64,000 bases of DNA from Chrysemys picta bellii (taxonomy: Eukaryota; Chordata; Testudines; Emydidae): assembly GCF_011386835.1 (NCBI RefSeq), contig NC_088794.1:90194009-90258008 (forward strand). The letters run 5' to 3'. Of the stretch, positions 46,361 to 58,400 are shown piece after piece. The number at the start of each line of letters is the position of its first letter. Position 1 is the stretch's first letter. The notes under the pieces are model-generated. The model saw nothing but the letters and a program-made list of their open reading frames with translations. It was not told where the DNA came from and did no database searches. The position numbers were made by a program, and so were the translations under genes.

Positions 46361-49179
46361 TGTATAGGTGTTATAGTTACCAGCCTAGAAGTTGCTCATG
46401 CCAAGTTACTGGCCAGGTATCTTGGCCATGAGGATGGAGCCGAGTCTGTGTCAGGTGCACCTGATGCTCCTGGAGGTTGGCAGCAGAACCAGAGACTCAA
46501 AATCCTCAGTCTTGAGAGTCCATTCTTATAGGAATTAATTCCTATGTTAGTTTATGGGAGCTGTTTCATTCTGCTGTTGCTGACTCAATCAGCAGATGGC
46601 ACATTCCTGGTGGCTCCAAACTGTCCAAGTTTGTGTTTCTCATCCTTCCAGGTGATGGGGTGGATCCCAGTTTACCCTCCGGGGGTCTGGTGGTCCACTT
46701 TACACATTCTTCGGCCGATGGATACTCCCTTTCTAGGCTGACGCCTCCCTAATCATTCATGTACATCAAGCATTCGTCAACATACATTCCATATCTTAAC
46801 CATATTTTAATTTATTGTCTCCACCACTTTCAGGGTGTGTGCTAATTCATTTGAGACTCCTGGCCCTTTAATCACAGAGGGTGGGGGTCTAGGAGCCGGT
46901 GCTGTTACAATGAAGTGAAAGTCACTTAACGGGCTTATAGTGCTTGTTTACATTGTATCAATTACTTCAAGAACAAAGTCAATTAACTTGTTTGTAAGTT
47001 TTACATAGTAATAAAGTATCTTTCACAGGATAGATACAATCAATGGTTTCTACAGACAGTAGCTTACAAGTTTTAACAGAAGACCCAAGAGATTTTTGTA
47101 CTTGGTGAAACTGTTGGATTTTAAAGTGTGGAGGACAAATTATTGGGGGGTCACTGTTACTTGGGGGAATCACTGTTAGTACCTTCTTTAATATCCCTAC
47201 ATCACAAAGCTTACAATCCATTTTTAATAAAGTAAGCATATATCAGATCTAAGCTGACTGTTAAATTTAATACAGTTAAAGATGATTACTTCTATTAACA
47301 TTATTTACAAGGCTACAGTCATACATCATAGGAAGCATGAAGGAAAAAGGGGGAATATGCAGTTGCTGCATTATTAAATATTTCTCAGAAGACTTTATTT
47401 TTATTCACACACACACACACCCTTTTTTTTACTGGACCATTCATTGAAACCTGAGACTGAAACATTGACTAATTATTTTTACATCTACATAGGTTACATT
47501 TATAGAGTTCACCTACCTATATGTAAATCTGTAGTCCAGGTGCTTATCTCTCTTGATGGTGTGCTCTAAAACAAAGTAAAACAGAGAAACAGTCTGATTA
47601 GAGAAAAAATGTTTTTCTTCTCATTTCAAAATGACTTTTGACCTTACTGTGATAACACCACAATTTCTGCAGAGTTGAGTCTGATTATTAATGGAAGGGA
47701 TAACCTGTAATTTCTTAAAAATGCATGCAAGTATGGTAGGTTTGGGTTACATAGGCGATGGATGAACTGAACCTTTCTTATCATGTAAAGAACAGATTTC
47801 TGTTAGCTTAAACTGTGTTTGTAGTATTAAAGCAGGAAAATATTAATCGTGCTGAAAGAAAAAATTGAAGAAAACTGTGTGACTTACAAAATTTTATCCT
47901 CTTGTTGATTTTTTTCAGTGTAACTTACCTTACAATAATATTCAAAACCTTTTAAACCAAATATAACATTATTTGTAAGGCCACATATGCTTTGCTTGGT
48001 TGCAAATATGGTGTATTAAGATAGCTATTATTAAGAGGATATTTCACTTAGCAAAAAATTCTCTTTCTCCTCCATCTAGGTACCATGTACCTCTGGAGAC
48101 CTGGGGATTCTCCACTTTTCTGTTGTGATGGTGGGCCTTTCAGCCAAAGAAGGCTGGACTGGCACTTCCATTAGTATATCAATACTTCTACTGTGTCAGC
48201 TGGAATGGTCACTGCAGAGTGACATGAGGCACTTCAGCTGGGTGCCTTAAATATAATGCCAGTGTAGCACTCCCAGCCTCTTCTGGTGAAGGGAGTGAGA
48301 AATGAGACCTGGGAATTGAGCCTGGTCACTAACATGCAAGTAAGGCAGAGCTCCAGTCAACTGCTGGTGATCTTTTTAGCTTTCATTTAACTTGTACAGT
48401 TTATGCATGTGTAAACAGCACAAATGGAACAGGTCTTAATAGGAACCTAGGACTGCCATGCTTTTCATCTTGAACAGCAGCTCTGAGTACACTTTCTCTC
48501 TTTCCCTTTATGTTCTCTCTTTCCTCCTTTTTGCGTTAATGGAAAAAGAAAACTATTTAATAAATCAAAAACAGTAAATGCAGTAAATGAAGCAGAGTAA
48601 AGAAAGCATTACTTTGCAGCTCTACTAGGAGCTGTTCAGCAGTGCTTTGGCTGAATTGACTTTGCCACTACCATGACCCCCCCCAAAACACAGTAGTCTA
48701 TTACTGTAAATTAAATGAGACTTCTTTTTTAACTTCCTTTCTTTTCTTGTTGAACTGTACTAGACAAAACATGGCAGAAAACAATCCTGAATTGGCATAA
48801 CGGAAGACTAGGTGAACTCTCGTTCCTCTGATGTTGTGTGTATTTTGGGAACATGCCCTCAGGAAAACCTCCTACCAGTATATCAGTCTTTTTTAAAAAA
48901 AAAAAAAAAAAAAAAAAAGAGTAGAAGGATACTAAAGACCTGCCTGAAAAATCAGAAAATATGGCCATTTAAGGTTAAGGATGAAAATTGTGATGTCTGA
49001 ATACTATGAAGCATAACTGAGTAACACTGCAGGAGGATGTTTGACTAGATATCAGAAGTATCACCTGTAAAGTGTGCACTGTCAGTTTAAAATTAATATA
49101 TTTTTTAAAAAGCAAAAACTAAAAAACCTATTATCTTGATTTGTGATATATCAAGGGAGCGCATCTGTGCTCTTATGTC
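46361..49179. other. Non-coding stretch, no gene seen
   Basis: The segment 46370-46910 differs in composition (GC-richer, CTCCGGGGGTCTGG) and could be a decayed LTR, but it has no recognisable ends. Further on: (CA)n at 47407-47420 and a long A-run at 48895-48918. The open frames have no domains. Confidence 0.5.
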
Positions 49180-49385
49180 GTGAAGATGGAGCTGGGGAGT
49201 CAGGAGACACGAGGACCATTCTCAACTCTACTTGACTTTGAGTGATCTTCGGAAAGTCACGTAACCTTTCTGCCTAAATTTCCCAATCCATAAAATTGGG
49301 ATAATAATACCCAAATGCTTTGTGGTTTAAAGTACTTAGAAATCTATGGATGAGAAGTGCTATAAAAGTGTAAAGTATATTGGCA
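49180..49385 (+). repeat. MIR-like tRNA-derived SINE, decayed
   Basis: GAGTCAGGAGACACGAGG, GTGATCTTCGGAAAGTCACG, TAAAATTGGGATAATAATAC and AAATCTATGGATGAGAAGTG, then CTATAAAAG, give the SINE order from the tRNA-like part to the tail. Confidence 0.75.
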
Positions 49386-50063
49386 TCTTATTTAAAGTGA
49401 AATAATTTTAAAACTGATTACATTTTACCATCTAGTCTATTTTAAATATTTTTTGCATTTAATCATTTTGGATAGAGAAATTAGTTTCATTTTCATGTTC
49501 TCACGCACTTGAACAATATTGCAGCGTTGGGTTTCCAACAATGTATAGAAATAGCTAATGCTACATGGAATGAAAAACAATTGGTAGAAACATTTCTGTT
49601 TATCTTTGGTTTTTCTTTTTTTAAAAAAGCATTAAAATATCTAATTCTTGTGCATGAATTGACCTAAGTATCCCTACAACTGAGTATTTCCATATTTTTA
49701 GGTTTAAGCTAGAATCTTAACATTGAACTGCAAAATGTGTGTGCTTGTGCACATGGTGCAAGAATGAGGGTTGTTGGTTGAGGAAGAAAAATATTTTGAA
49801 CCCACATCAGCAATAAAAAAAGATGATAGTCTTCCTTGGCCCTTGCCCATGAAGAAATCTCTCAACTGATATAGCTAGCCACTCCTGGCTCCTTTGAAGT
49901 ATGTGGTGTTCTAAGTTGGGCTCAGGGCTTCTCATGGGTGGGAGGGAGCAGGGCTGGTAGGTGGTGGGTCAAGATTCATAGATTCATAGATTCTAGGACT
50001 GGAAGGGACCTCGAGAGGTCATCAAGTCCAGTCCCCTGCCCGCATGGCAGGACCAAATACTGT

Positions 50064-52690
50064 CTAGACCATCCCTGATAGACATTTATCTAACCTACTC
50101 TTAAATATCTCCAGAGATGGAGATTCCACAACCTCCCTAGGCAATTTATTCCAGTGTTTAATCACCCTGACAGTTAGGAACTTTTTCCTAATGTCCAACC
50201 TAGACCTCCCTTGCTGCAGTTTAAACCCATTGCTTCTGGTTCTATCCTTAGAGGCTAAGGTGAACAAGTTTTCTCCCTCCTCCTTATGACACCCTTTTAA
50301 ATACCTGAAAACTGCTATCATGTCCCCTCTCAGTCTTCTCTTTTCCAAACTAAACAAACCCAATTCTTTCAGCCTCCCTTCATAGGTCATGTTCTCAAGA
50401 CCTTTAATCATTCTTGTGGGACCCTTTCCAATTTCTCCACATCTTTTTTAAAATGCGGTGCCCAGAACTGGACACAATACTCCAGCTGAGGCCTAACCAG
50501 AGCAGAGTACAGCGGAAGAATGACTTCTCGTGTCTTGCTCACAACACACCTGTTAATACATCCCAGAATCATGTTTGCTTTCTTTGCAACAGCATCACAC
50601 TGTTGACTCATATTTAGCTTGTGGTCCACTATAACCCCTAGATCCCTTTCTGCCGTACTCCTTCCTAGACAGTCTCTTCCCATTCTGTATGTGTGAAACT
50701 GATTTTTCCTTCCTAAGTGGAGCACTTTGCATTTGTCTTTGTTAAACTTCATCCTGTTTAACTCAGACCATTTCTCCAATTTGTCCAGATCATTTTGAAT
50801 TATGACCCTGTCCTCCAGGTGCCAGTTATGCACCCACCTTATAGTAGCCCCATCTAAATTGTATTTGCCTAGTTTATCGATAAGAATATCATGTGAGACC
50901 GTATCAAATGCCTTACTAAAGTCTAGGTATACCCCATCCACAGCTTCACCCTTATCCACAAGGCTCGTTATCCTATCAAAGAAAGCTATCAGATTGGTTT
51001 GATATGATTTGTTCTTCACAAATCCATGCTGGCTGTTCCCTATCACCTTACCACCTTCCAAGTGTTTGCAGATGATTTCCTTAATTACTTGCTCCATTAT
51101 CTTCCCTGGCACAGAAGTTAAACTAACTGGTCTGTATTTTCCTGGGTTGTTTTTATTTCCCTTTTTATAGATGGGCACTATATTTGCCCTTTTCCAGTCT
51201 TCTGGAATCTCTCCTGTCTCCCATGACTTTCCAAAGATAATAGCTAGAGGCTCAGATACCTCCTCTATTAGCTCCTTGAGTATTCTAGGATGCATTTCAT
51301 CAGGCCCTGGTGACTTGCAGGCATCTAACTTTTCTAAGTGATTTTTAACTTGTTCTTTTTTTATTTTATCTGCTAAACCTACCCCCTTCCCATTAGCATT
51401 CACTATGTTAGGCATTCCTTCAGACTTCTCGGTGAAGACCGAAACAAAGAAGTCATTAAGCATCTCTGCCATTTCCAAGTTTCCTGTTACTGTTTCTCCC
51501 TCTTCACTAAGCAGTGGGCCTACCCTGTCTTTGGTCTTCCTCTTGCTTCTAATGTATTGATAAAAAGTCTTCTTGTTTCCCTTTATTCCCGTAGCTAGTT
51601 TGAGCTCATTTTGTGCCTTTGCCTTTCTAATCTTGCCCCTGCATTCCTGTGTTGTTTGCCTATATTCATCCTTTGTAATCTGTCCTAGTTTCCATTTTTT
51701 ATATGACTCCTTTTTATTTTTTAGATCATGCAAGATCTCGTGGTTAAGCCAAGCTGGTCTTTTGCCACATTTTCTATCTTTCCTAACCAGCGGAATAGCT
51801 TGCTTTTGGGCCCTTAATAGTGTCCCTTAGAAAAACTGCCAACTCTCCTCAGTTGTTTTTCCCCTCAGTCTTGATTCCCATGGGACCTTACGTATCAGCT
51901 CTCTGAGCTTACCAAAATCTGCCTTCCTGAAATCCATTGTCTCTATTTTGCTGTTCTCCCTTCTACCCTTCCTTAGAATTGCAAACTCTATGATTTCATG
52001 ATCACTTTCACCCAGGCTGCCTTCTACTTTCAAATTCTCAACGAGTTCCTCCCTATTTGTTAAAATCAAGTTTAGAACAGCTTCCCCCCTAGTAGCTTTC
52101 TCAACCTTCTGAAATAAAAAGTTGTCTCCAATGCAGTCCAAGAATTTGTTGGATAGTCTGTGCCCTGCTGTGTTATTTTCCCAACATATATCCGGATAGT
52201 TGAAGTCCCCCATCACCACCAAATCTTGGGCTTTGGATGATTTTGTTAGTTGCTTAAAAAAAGCCTCATCCACCTCTTCCACCTGGTTAGGTGGCCTGTA
52301 GTAGACTCCTAGCATGACATCTCCCTTGTTTTTTACCCCTTTTAGCCTAACCCAGAGACTCTCAACACTTCCGTCTCCTATGTCCATCTCTACCTCAGTC
52401 CAAGTTTGTACATTTTTAATATATAAGGCAACACCTCCTCCCTTTTTCCCCTGTCTATCCTTCCTGAGCAAGCTGTACCCATCCACACCAACATTCCAAT
52501 CATGTGTATTATCCCACCAAGTTTCAGTGATGCCAACAATGTCATAGTTGTATTTATTTATTAGCACTTCCAGTTCTTCCTGCTTATTCCCCATACTTCT
52601 CGCATTTGTATATAGGCATCTAAGATACTGATTTGATCTTTCCTCCCAGTTTTGTCCTGACCCTCCTTTCTCTCTGCCAATATAGCCCAC
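50064..52690 (-). pseudogene. CR1 ORF2 with stop, in-frame deletion of RT active site, and frameshift
   Basis: The endonuclease (52690-51830) is open: [55 protein letters not shown] at 51827-51829 interrupts the same frame, which then resumes with [10 protein letters not shown] and the RT start: [41 protein letters not shown]. At about 50820 the sequence jumps from RWVHNW to [14 protein letters not shown]. Compared with the 12597 copy, about 65 codons are gone, including the GVPQG block and the catalytic FADD. Near 50410 a small deletion shifts the frame, and the C-terminal domain continues to 50064 ([20 protein letters not shown]). No polymerase activity is possible. Confidence 0.93.
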
Positions 52691-52773
52691 ACTCCCTCTC
52701 GTTTCTGACCCATCTCCCCGGTCTCCATGTTCCCCACTTACCTGTGGGCTTTGCTCACCTGTCCCCGTCGAAC

Positions 52774-53798
52774 CTAGTTTAAAGCCCTCCTCACTAGGTT
52801 AGCCAGTCTGTGTCCAAATAGGGTCTTTCCTCTCCTCGAAAGGTGAACGCCATCTCTGCCTAGCAGTCCTTCCTCGAATAGCATCCCGTGGTCTAGGAAG
52901 CCAAAGCCCTCCTGGTGACACCATCTTCACAGCCAGGCATTCACCTCCATGATGCATCTGTCTCTGCCCGGGCCCCTACCTTTGACAGGAAGAATTGAAG
53001 AGAATACCACCTGCGCTCCAAACTCCTTCACCCGTACTCCCAGAGCCCTGTAGTCACTCTTGATCCGCTCAGTGTCACACCGCGCAGTATCATTTGTGCC
53101 CACATGGATGAGGAGCATGGGGTAGTAGACAGAGGGCTGGATAATCCTCGACAATGCCTCCGTAACGTCTCGGATACGGGCTCCCGGCAGGCAGCATACC
53201 TCCCGAGATGAAATGTCAGGGCGACAGATGGGCGCCTCCGTCCCCCTCAGCAGAGAGTCTCCGACCACCACTACCCTACGTTTCCTATTCGCAGTGGTGG
53301 CAGCAGACCTCCCAGCCTTAGGGGTATGAGGCTTCTCCTCCTTTACTGTAGGGAGTGATTCCTTCTTTCCTGTATCAAGAAGAGCATAACGGTTACCTAT
53401 TACCACGGCAGGAGGGTTCGGAGCAGGGGTGGAGCACTGCCTGCTGCCAGAAGTAACCAGCTGTCAGTGTCCACCCTGAGCCATTTCCTCCTCCACCAGT
53501 GGTGTATCAGCAGTCCTGGGACAGCTACCTCAGCTGTCTCCACATGGACACTGTCGAGGAATTGCTCGTGGATTTGGATGCTCCTCAACCTAGCCACCTC
53601 CTCCTGTAGCTCTCCCACCTGCTGCCTGAGAGATTCCACCAGCAGGCACCTCTCACATTGGATGGTCCCCCCAGCCTGGATATCAGTAAGTGGAAATTGC
53701 AAGTTACAGTCTCTGCAAAACCACACCAGGATCTGGGTAGAAGCATCCATGCTCAGGCACTCTGTCTGGCTACAGGCACAGGTGGAGCCACAGCACAC
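52774..53798 (-). pseudogene. CR1 ORF1: zinc motif, coiled coil and SGNH hydrolase, two or more lesions
   Basis: The N-terminal part (53798-53400) has CRDC...CERC, a CX2C-X17-CX2C zinc-type motif, then the heptad-rich RQQVGELQEEVARLRS. This matches the nucleic-acid-binding and multimerising half of CR1 ORF1. The frame ends at a TAA near 53400, and the hydrolase half continues in another frame from 53406: VVVVGDSLLRGTE, GARIRDV, HVGTNDTARCD, FSSILPVKG. A TGA at 52927-52929 (RRW position, a likely CGA-to-TGA change) cuts it before the last catalytic block, which is still visible downstream as GRDGVHLSRRG up to the TAG at 52774-52776. I read this as a dead copy. Confidence 0.9.
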
Positions 53799-53985
53799 GG
53801 TCCTTCAAACAACCAAAACAAACAAACAGACTGACAAACACAAGCTCAGCACACAGCAAGTAACCCTCAAACACAAATAAACACACACTACAGACAGTTA
53901 CTTACCCCAAAAGGGTGCTGTATTGCTCCTCCTTCACCTGGAGAACTCCCTTGCGAAACTCCCTGTTAGCAGCCCCTGGTCATAA

Positions 53986-55287
53986 CAGGGTGCGATGATA
54001 CTGGCCAGTGTGGAGTAGCTTCTTGGGAGCTGTTATTTGACAATGTAATTTGGGGGCTGCTCTAACGTATGCTGGAGTGGTATGGCCCTTAGCAGCCTCC
54101 AGGAATAGGGGAAAGAGGTGTGGAAAAGTGGTGAAAACCACCTCTTTCTCACCCTCAGATGCAATGACTGCTGCTCTGGATCAACCAAAAATGTGGGATC
54201 CCAAAACTTGGAAGAAGAGGCAATGGTAGGCAAATTATATTGGTAGGTGTTTGGGGGAGTTTGCAGATAGTACACCTTAGTTTTGCTAGTGTAGAAGAAA
54301 TCTGATTGGAGGCCCTTGCTACAGGAGAATATAAGAGTTAGGCTTCAGGGAGGGCGGGGTCCAGCTGTGTAGGCCTTTGTCGTGGGAGTACTAGAGGCTT
54401 GAACAGCTTGGGGAAGGTTAGAAATTCTTGTCACAGGGGAGACGTGAGAGGATGTTGCAGTTGGTGGGAGGCAGTTCTAATGTAACCATGGAAAAAGATA
54501 TTTTCACAAATCCACAAGAAGTCTATAAGTGCTGGACATTGGGTCTTGAAATGTGTATATCATAGACTCCTTTCCCAGATGCCTTGATAATGCGTGTTCA
54601 CTTTTAAATCTTGTTATACTCTTTGCCTCAATGTCTTATTGCTCTGATTTACACAGGTTAAGTATCTGTTTGGCTAACAAAATAACTTTGTCAGTTTTAA
54701 ATTTGTTGCCTTTTTAATTTAATTGCATATGTCCTTGTTTTATTACACAAAGGAATAAACTGGAGTGCCTGGCTGACCTTCCCTAGTGTATTCATTCTTT
54801 GATATATTACTATCATGCACTTTTTATTTACCGCCTCTCTAAACTAAATAGTCCTAACTTTTTAAATCTCTCATGTGGAAGTGAAGGTAGACTGATGACC
54901 ACCTGACTGGTCTTGATGGATATCTTTTAAATATATCATGTTTTTAGCATATTCAGCAGGGCTGGCTGAAAAATGTTGTACAAAATATTATCGTGTTGAA
55001 AACTGGGGTTTCATTGATGTTTGTGTCAAATCAGTCTTTTCATGCAGAAAATTCCCATGGGGGAAAATCAAACTGAACCATTTCATTCTGGTTTCTTGAC
55101 CCAAAACAAAACACTGCATGTTGGGGCAACATGCAATCTCTGCATCTGCCTGAGTTGCCGTGGTGCCTCATAGAAGTTGTAGTTTGGGGTTCCCCATGCC
55201 TTCACTAGGCACTGTGGTAATTCAACCACAAGGAGAGACCAACATGTATCATGGGGGATGTGGTCCAGTCAGGAGCTGGGCCCCTGA
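53986..55287. other. Non-coding stretch, no gene seen
   Basis: AT-rich DNA with no domain, RNA gene or element I can support. The exact 5' edge of the CR1 may lie a little to either side of 53985. Confidence 0.55.
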
Positions 55288-55526
55288 GGGTATGTTGTCA
55301 TGGGGATAAAAACCCCACAGATAGCATGGGTCAACTGACTTGACTCAGGCTCTGGGGCTGAAAAATTGCAGTGTAGATGTTTGGACTTGGGCTGTGAGGG
55401 TGGATGGTCCCAGAGATCAGGCTCCAGTCTGAGCCCAAATATCTACACAGCAATTCTGAGCCCTGTGACCCCAAGTCAGCTGACTTGGGCCCGCTGCAGG
55501 TTTTTTATCCCTGTGTAGATGTACCC
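55288..55526. mobile_element. Fold-back MITE with GGGTA.GT ends
   Basis: The left end is GGGTATGTTGTCATGGGGAT; the complement of the right end is GGGTACATCTACACAGGG. Internal blocks pair over the whole length, such as GGGTCAACTGACTTG with CAAGTCAGCTGACTTGGGCC, TGCAGTGTAGATGTTTGG with AATATCTACACAGCA, and TGGTCCCAGAG near the centre. Non-coding. No target duplication was confirmed. Confidence 0.75.
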
Positions 55527-55639
55527 GAGGGGAGAATGAAGGACTTGGCACTACAATTCCTGTAGGACACCATGACAGCTCAGATTAATACTGACCCAAA
55601 ACCAAAATTTTTTTTTGGGGAATCTCTAAATGTTTTTGT

Positions 55640-56400
55640 CACGGTTTCAGGGTAACTGCACCTTTGACTTGTCTGTCGTCTGCTCAAGGGATGCTGCCCT
55701 TCAATCTCAGGCTTCTAGCAACCACCTCTCTATGGACTGTGACTTGCGTCCCTCTCCCTCCACGCCATGGAGCATTTAGGCTTGCAGTCCCCCTGAACTT
55801 CACTGTGATTATCTGAGAAGGTCTGACCTTAGCTCAGATCCTGCAGTTTTGCTCTCTCCCAAGGGTTAAAATAGTTGTTTACCAGAGATCTGATAGCCTT
55901 CATAAAGCAAAGTACGTATATTGGACAAAAGCCTTACAAGGAAACTGCATCATAAAACTATAAACAATTTATAAGCTTACATAATTTTACCAGGTGTCAC
56001 CCATCTTCCACATGGAGATTTTCACAGGTTCCAGTCCTTCAAACCCTTCACCAGGGTTTGTCCCCTTGGTTAAAATTCATGTCAGTTTCTTGGATCAAAA
56101 TGAAGGTCTTCTGGGGTTCAAACTCTCACTTTTATATAGTTTGAGGCCGTTGTTGCCCAGGCCTCCTGAAACAATCAATGCCCTTTTCTCCTGGGCATAA
56201 ACCTTCAAAGAGAGGATATCTGCATAATTGGCATTGGGATTTTTATTAATCACCCCTTAGTGATTCCAGATTCCACAGGGGATCACCCAGTGAGCCCGGA
56301 ACACACAAATAAATATAGTATGTATTGATACACAGGTCTCTGAATATTCCACAGGCCAGATTATCTGCCCCATCTCAATATCATAGTCTTCTAAGTTTTC
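55640..56400. repeat. LTR-like repeat related at its start to 11652
   Basis: TGTCACGGTTTCAGGGTAAC and the following AACTGCACCT match the start of the repeat at 11652. The rest is mixed composition with no coding domain. The right boundary is unknown. Confidence 0.35.
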
Positions 56401-56439
56401 ATGCTTCCAAGGTCTGGCTCACAAAGAAGATGCAGATGA

Positions 56440-57440
56440 GATAGACAAGATGGGTGAGGTAATATCTGTTATTGGACCAACTTCTTTTGGTGGAAGGGAC
56501 AAACTTTCAAGATTCACAAAGCTCTTCTTCAGGTCTGGGGAAGGTAACTAGAGTGTCTAAGCTAAATACAAAGTGGAATAGATTGTTAAACATAAGGGGT
56601 TCACCCATGTTGTAGGAGACCACTGAAGATGAACACCTCTGCAGCTGTAGGACAAAGGAGGGTGTAGTGGGCAGCAGAGTGTTTTACAAATTGTTCCAAT
56701 GAGCCACAAAACTAGTGTCTCTGTTAAGTCCATGGTTTGCAGTTTCCAGCCGAGTTCTGAATTTAAGTTCCCAGGCTTGTCTTTTGAAGGTGTCATGCAG
56801 GTTTCTTTTGAGGACAAGGACAGAGAGGTCAGATATGGAATGATCGCTTTGTGAAGTGTTTGCCCATGGGTAATGAGGTGTTTTTGTCTTTTTCTGTGTG
56901 AATTCATTCAAGAGCATACTGCTTTTTTGGTTTCACCACCTAGTTGTTGCAGGGGCATTGGATGCACTGATGAGGTACGCTACATGTGATAGGCATGTGT
57001 AGGACCCATCGCTTTTGAAAGGTGTGCTGTGGGGGAGTATTTATAATTGTAGCAGTGAAGACCTGTCTGCAGGCTTTGCATCTGTTGTTATGGCAGGATT
57101 TGGTACCTCTTTGAGTTGTGTCCTAGTCTGTTGGGGAGCTTGCTTCTGATGATGAGCTTTATGAGGTTGCGGGATTGTTTGAAGGCCAGAAGAGGGGGTT
57201 TGGGAAAGATTTCTTTCAGGATGTGTTCCCCATTGAGTACGTATAGGTTATAATTGTTTGATAATACCCTGTATGGGTTCCAGCATGGGGTGGTAGGTGA
57301 GAACTAGGGGTATGTAATCAGTGGTTGTTCCCCCCCCCCGCCCTGTTTTGAAGCTAGTTCTTTCTGGGTGTTTGGATGACTCTTTCTATGATGCGCAATC
57401 TCCTTCTCTCATGGAGTGGCCTCATTTGATGAAGAGATTT
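56440..57440 (-). mobile_element. Penelope-like retroelement remnant (RT end, linker and GIY-YIG-type C-terminus)
   Basis: Minus strand, in several frames. From about 57240: EIFPKPPLLAFKQSRNL and LIIRSKLPNR, the conserved segment after the reverse transcriptase of Penelope-like elements. Near 57085-57060 the linker CHNNRCKACR corresponds to the CX5CX2C motif. Near 57000-56950 YTCLSHVAYLI stands for the GIY-type start (FTCTS.NVVYLI). From 56917: SQSDHSISDLSVLVLK, RQAWELKF and GLNRDTSF, the end of the endonuclease domain. The family combines reverse transcriptase with a GIY-YIG endonuclease. This copy has frameshifts, stops and a C-run near 57331. Its tail contains a hammerhead-like core (56507-56545). 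Confidence 0.75.
56507..56545 (-). ncRNA. Hammerhead-ribozyme-like motif in a Penelope-like tail
   Basis: Minus strand, 5' to 3': AGAC, CTGAAGA (complement of 56536-56542, fits CUGANGA), one A, a partly decayed stem II starting GAGCT, GAAA (complement of 56515-56518), GTTT, then GTCC which can pair with the leading GAC as stem I. Order and spacing match the motifs at 39171 and 19770. Stem III would be only two base pairs, as in hammerheads thought to act as dimers. Stem II mismatches make activity of this copy doubtful. Confidence 0.55.
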
Positions 57441-58274
57441 TTAAGGGTATCACAGATTTTCTCTTAGGAGCATATTCTAAACTATCGGAATGCTGATAAC
57501 ATTTATAAAGTTGATGCAACCGTCTCAAATATATGCCTGTGTTTGTCATATCTGTCGCAGTTTCCTTTAGATTGACACATTTCATTGTAACATTTTTAAT
57601 GTTTCCAAACTGAACTCATTCTGTGGAAAGTTAAAATATTTTGCCCCCCCCCCCCTCCTTTTTTTTAATATAATGAAAACATGTTGAAGCACTGGGATTT
57701 CTGGGGAATGGAAATTCTGTTTTTCAGTCAGCTCTAATATTAAAGTCCAGAACAGATAGGTGTGAGCCATTGTGCTTATTATTGTGCTTATTATTTGCGG
57801 ATGGAAAATGGAAACATATACAGTTTTGTATATGATTATGAAGTTAAATGTCCTCTCTGAATTACACTCTGCAATTTTTAAACTGATGTGTTAGAATCAA
57901 GCCTGTCACTATGGAGAGGAGGCACCACCTCTCCAGTTGCCTCCTACTGCTTCCTCTGCAGCCTCAGAAGCAGCTTGGGTATGAGCCGGGAGAACTCTGT
58001 GTAGTTGCTGTCTTTTTCTGGCTGTTCAGTAGTTTCCTGTGGGCTGCATCACAGGGGGGAGAAGAGAGTAATGCTGCTTGCTCCATTACCTACTTCCCTG
58101 CTGGGCTATGGGAGCTGCAGGGTGGAAAGGAGACTCTCCTTTGCAGTGATGCATTCAGGAATCTTGACAATGGCTAGGCTGCTGGTGTGCTGAAACCACA
58201 TACTATTATGCTGACTAATATTGTCTCACTGTTTCCTTGTGCTCCCTGGCCGCCTGTATCCATCTGTTGTCACT
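57441..58274. other. Non-coding stretch, no gene seen
   Basis: C-run at 57643-57655 and T-run after it. A frame of 88 codons at 57911 has no domain. Nothing supported. Confidence 0.5.
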
Positions 58275-58400
58275 TGTCTTATACTTAGATTCTAAGCTCT
58301 TTGGGGCAGGGACTTGGCTGTTTCTACCCCTGAGCACAATGGGTTCATGGTCCGTGACTAAGGCTTCTATGTGCCACAATAATACAAATAATAAATAATA
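58275..58400 (-). repeat. Dispersed old repeat, well-preserved copy
   Basis: TAGATTCTAAGCTCTTTGGG, GCAGGGACTTGGCTG, GAGCACAATGGGTTCATGG, then TACAAATAATAAATAATA. It is the reverse complement of the copies at 5470, 7855, 23250, 25895 and 27900. Length about 125 bases with an AT-rich simple tail, as expected for a retroposed 3' end. Confidence 0.6.

Larger units (their letters stand above)
49973..53985 (-). mobile_element. Nearly full-length CR1 LINE, minus strand, lacking the RT catalytic core
   Basis: On the minus strand: a 5' region (53985-53800), ORF1 (53798-52774), ORF2 (52690-50064) and a 3' end at 49973-50063. The 3' end reads GGACTTGATGACCTCTCGAG then CCTAGAATCTATGAATC repeats, the CR1 terminus. 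About 4 kb, longer at the 5' end than the 12597 copy and from a different CR1 subfamily. It is the only copy here with the ORF1 zinc and coiled-coil start. Lesions are described under each ORF. Confidence 0.95.

Noticed and set aside
46370..46910. LTR or internal retroviral sequence
   Set aside because: Composition differs from the flanks, but I found no ends, target duplication, primer-binding site or coding motif.
57341..57440. Host zinc-finger or endonuclease gene near the Penelope-like remnant
   Set aside because: All recognisable motifs belong to the retroelement and are broken by stops and frameshifts.
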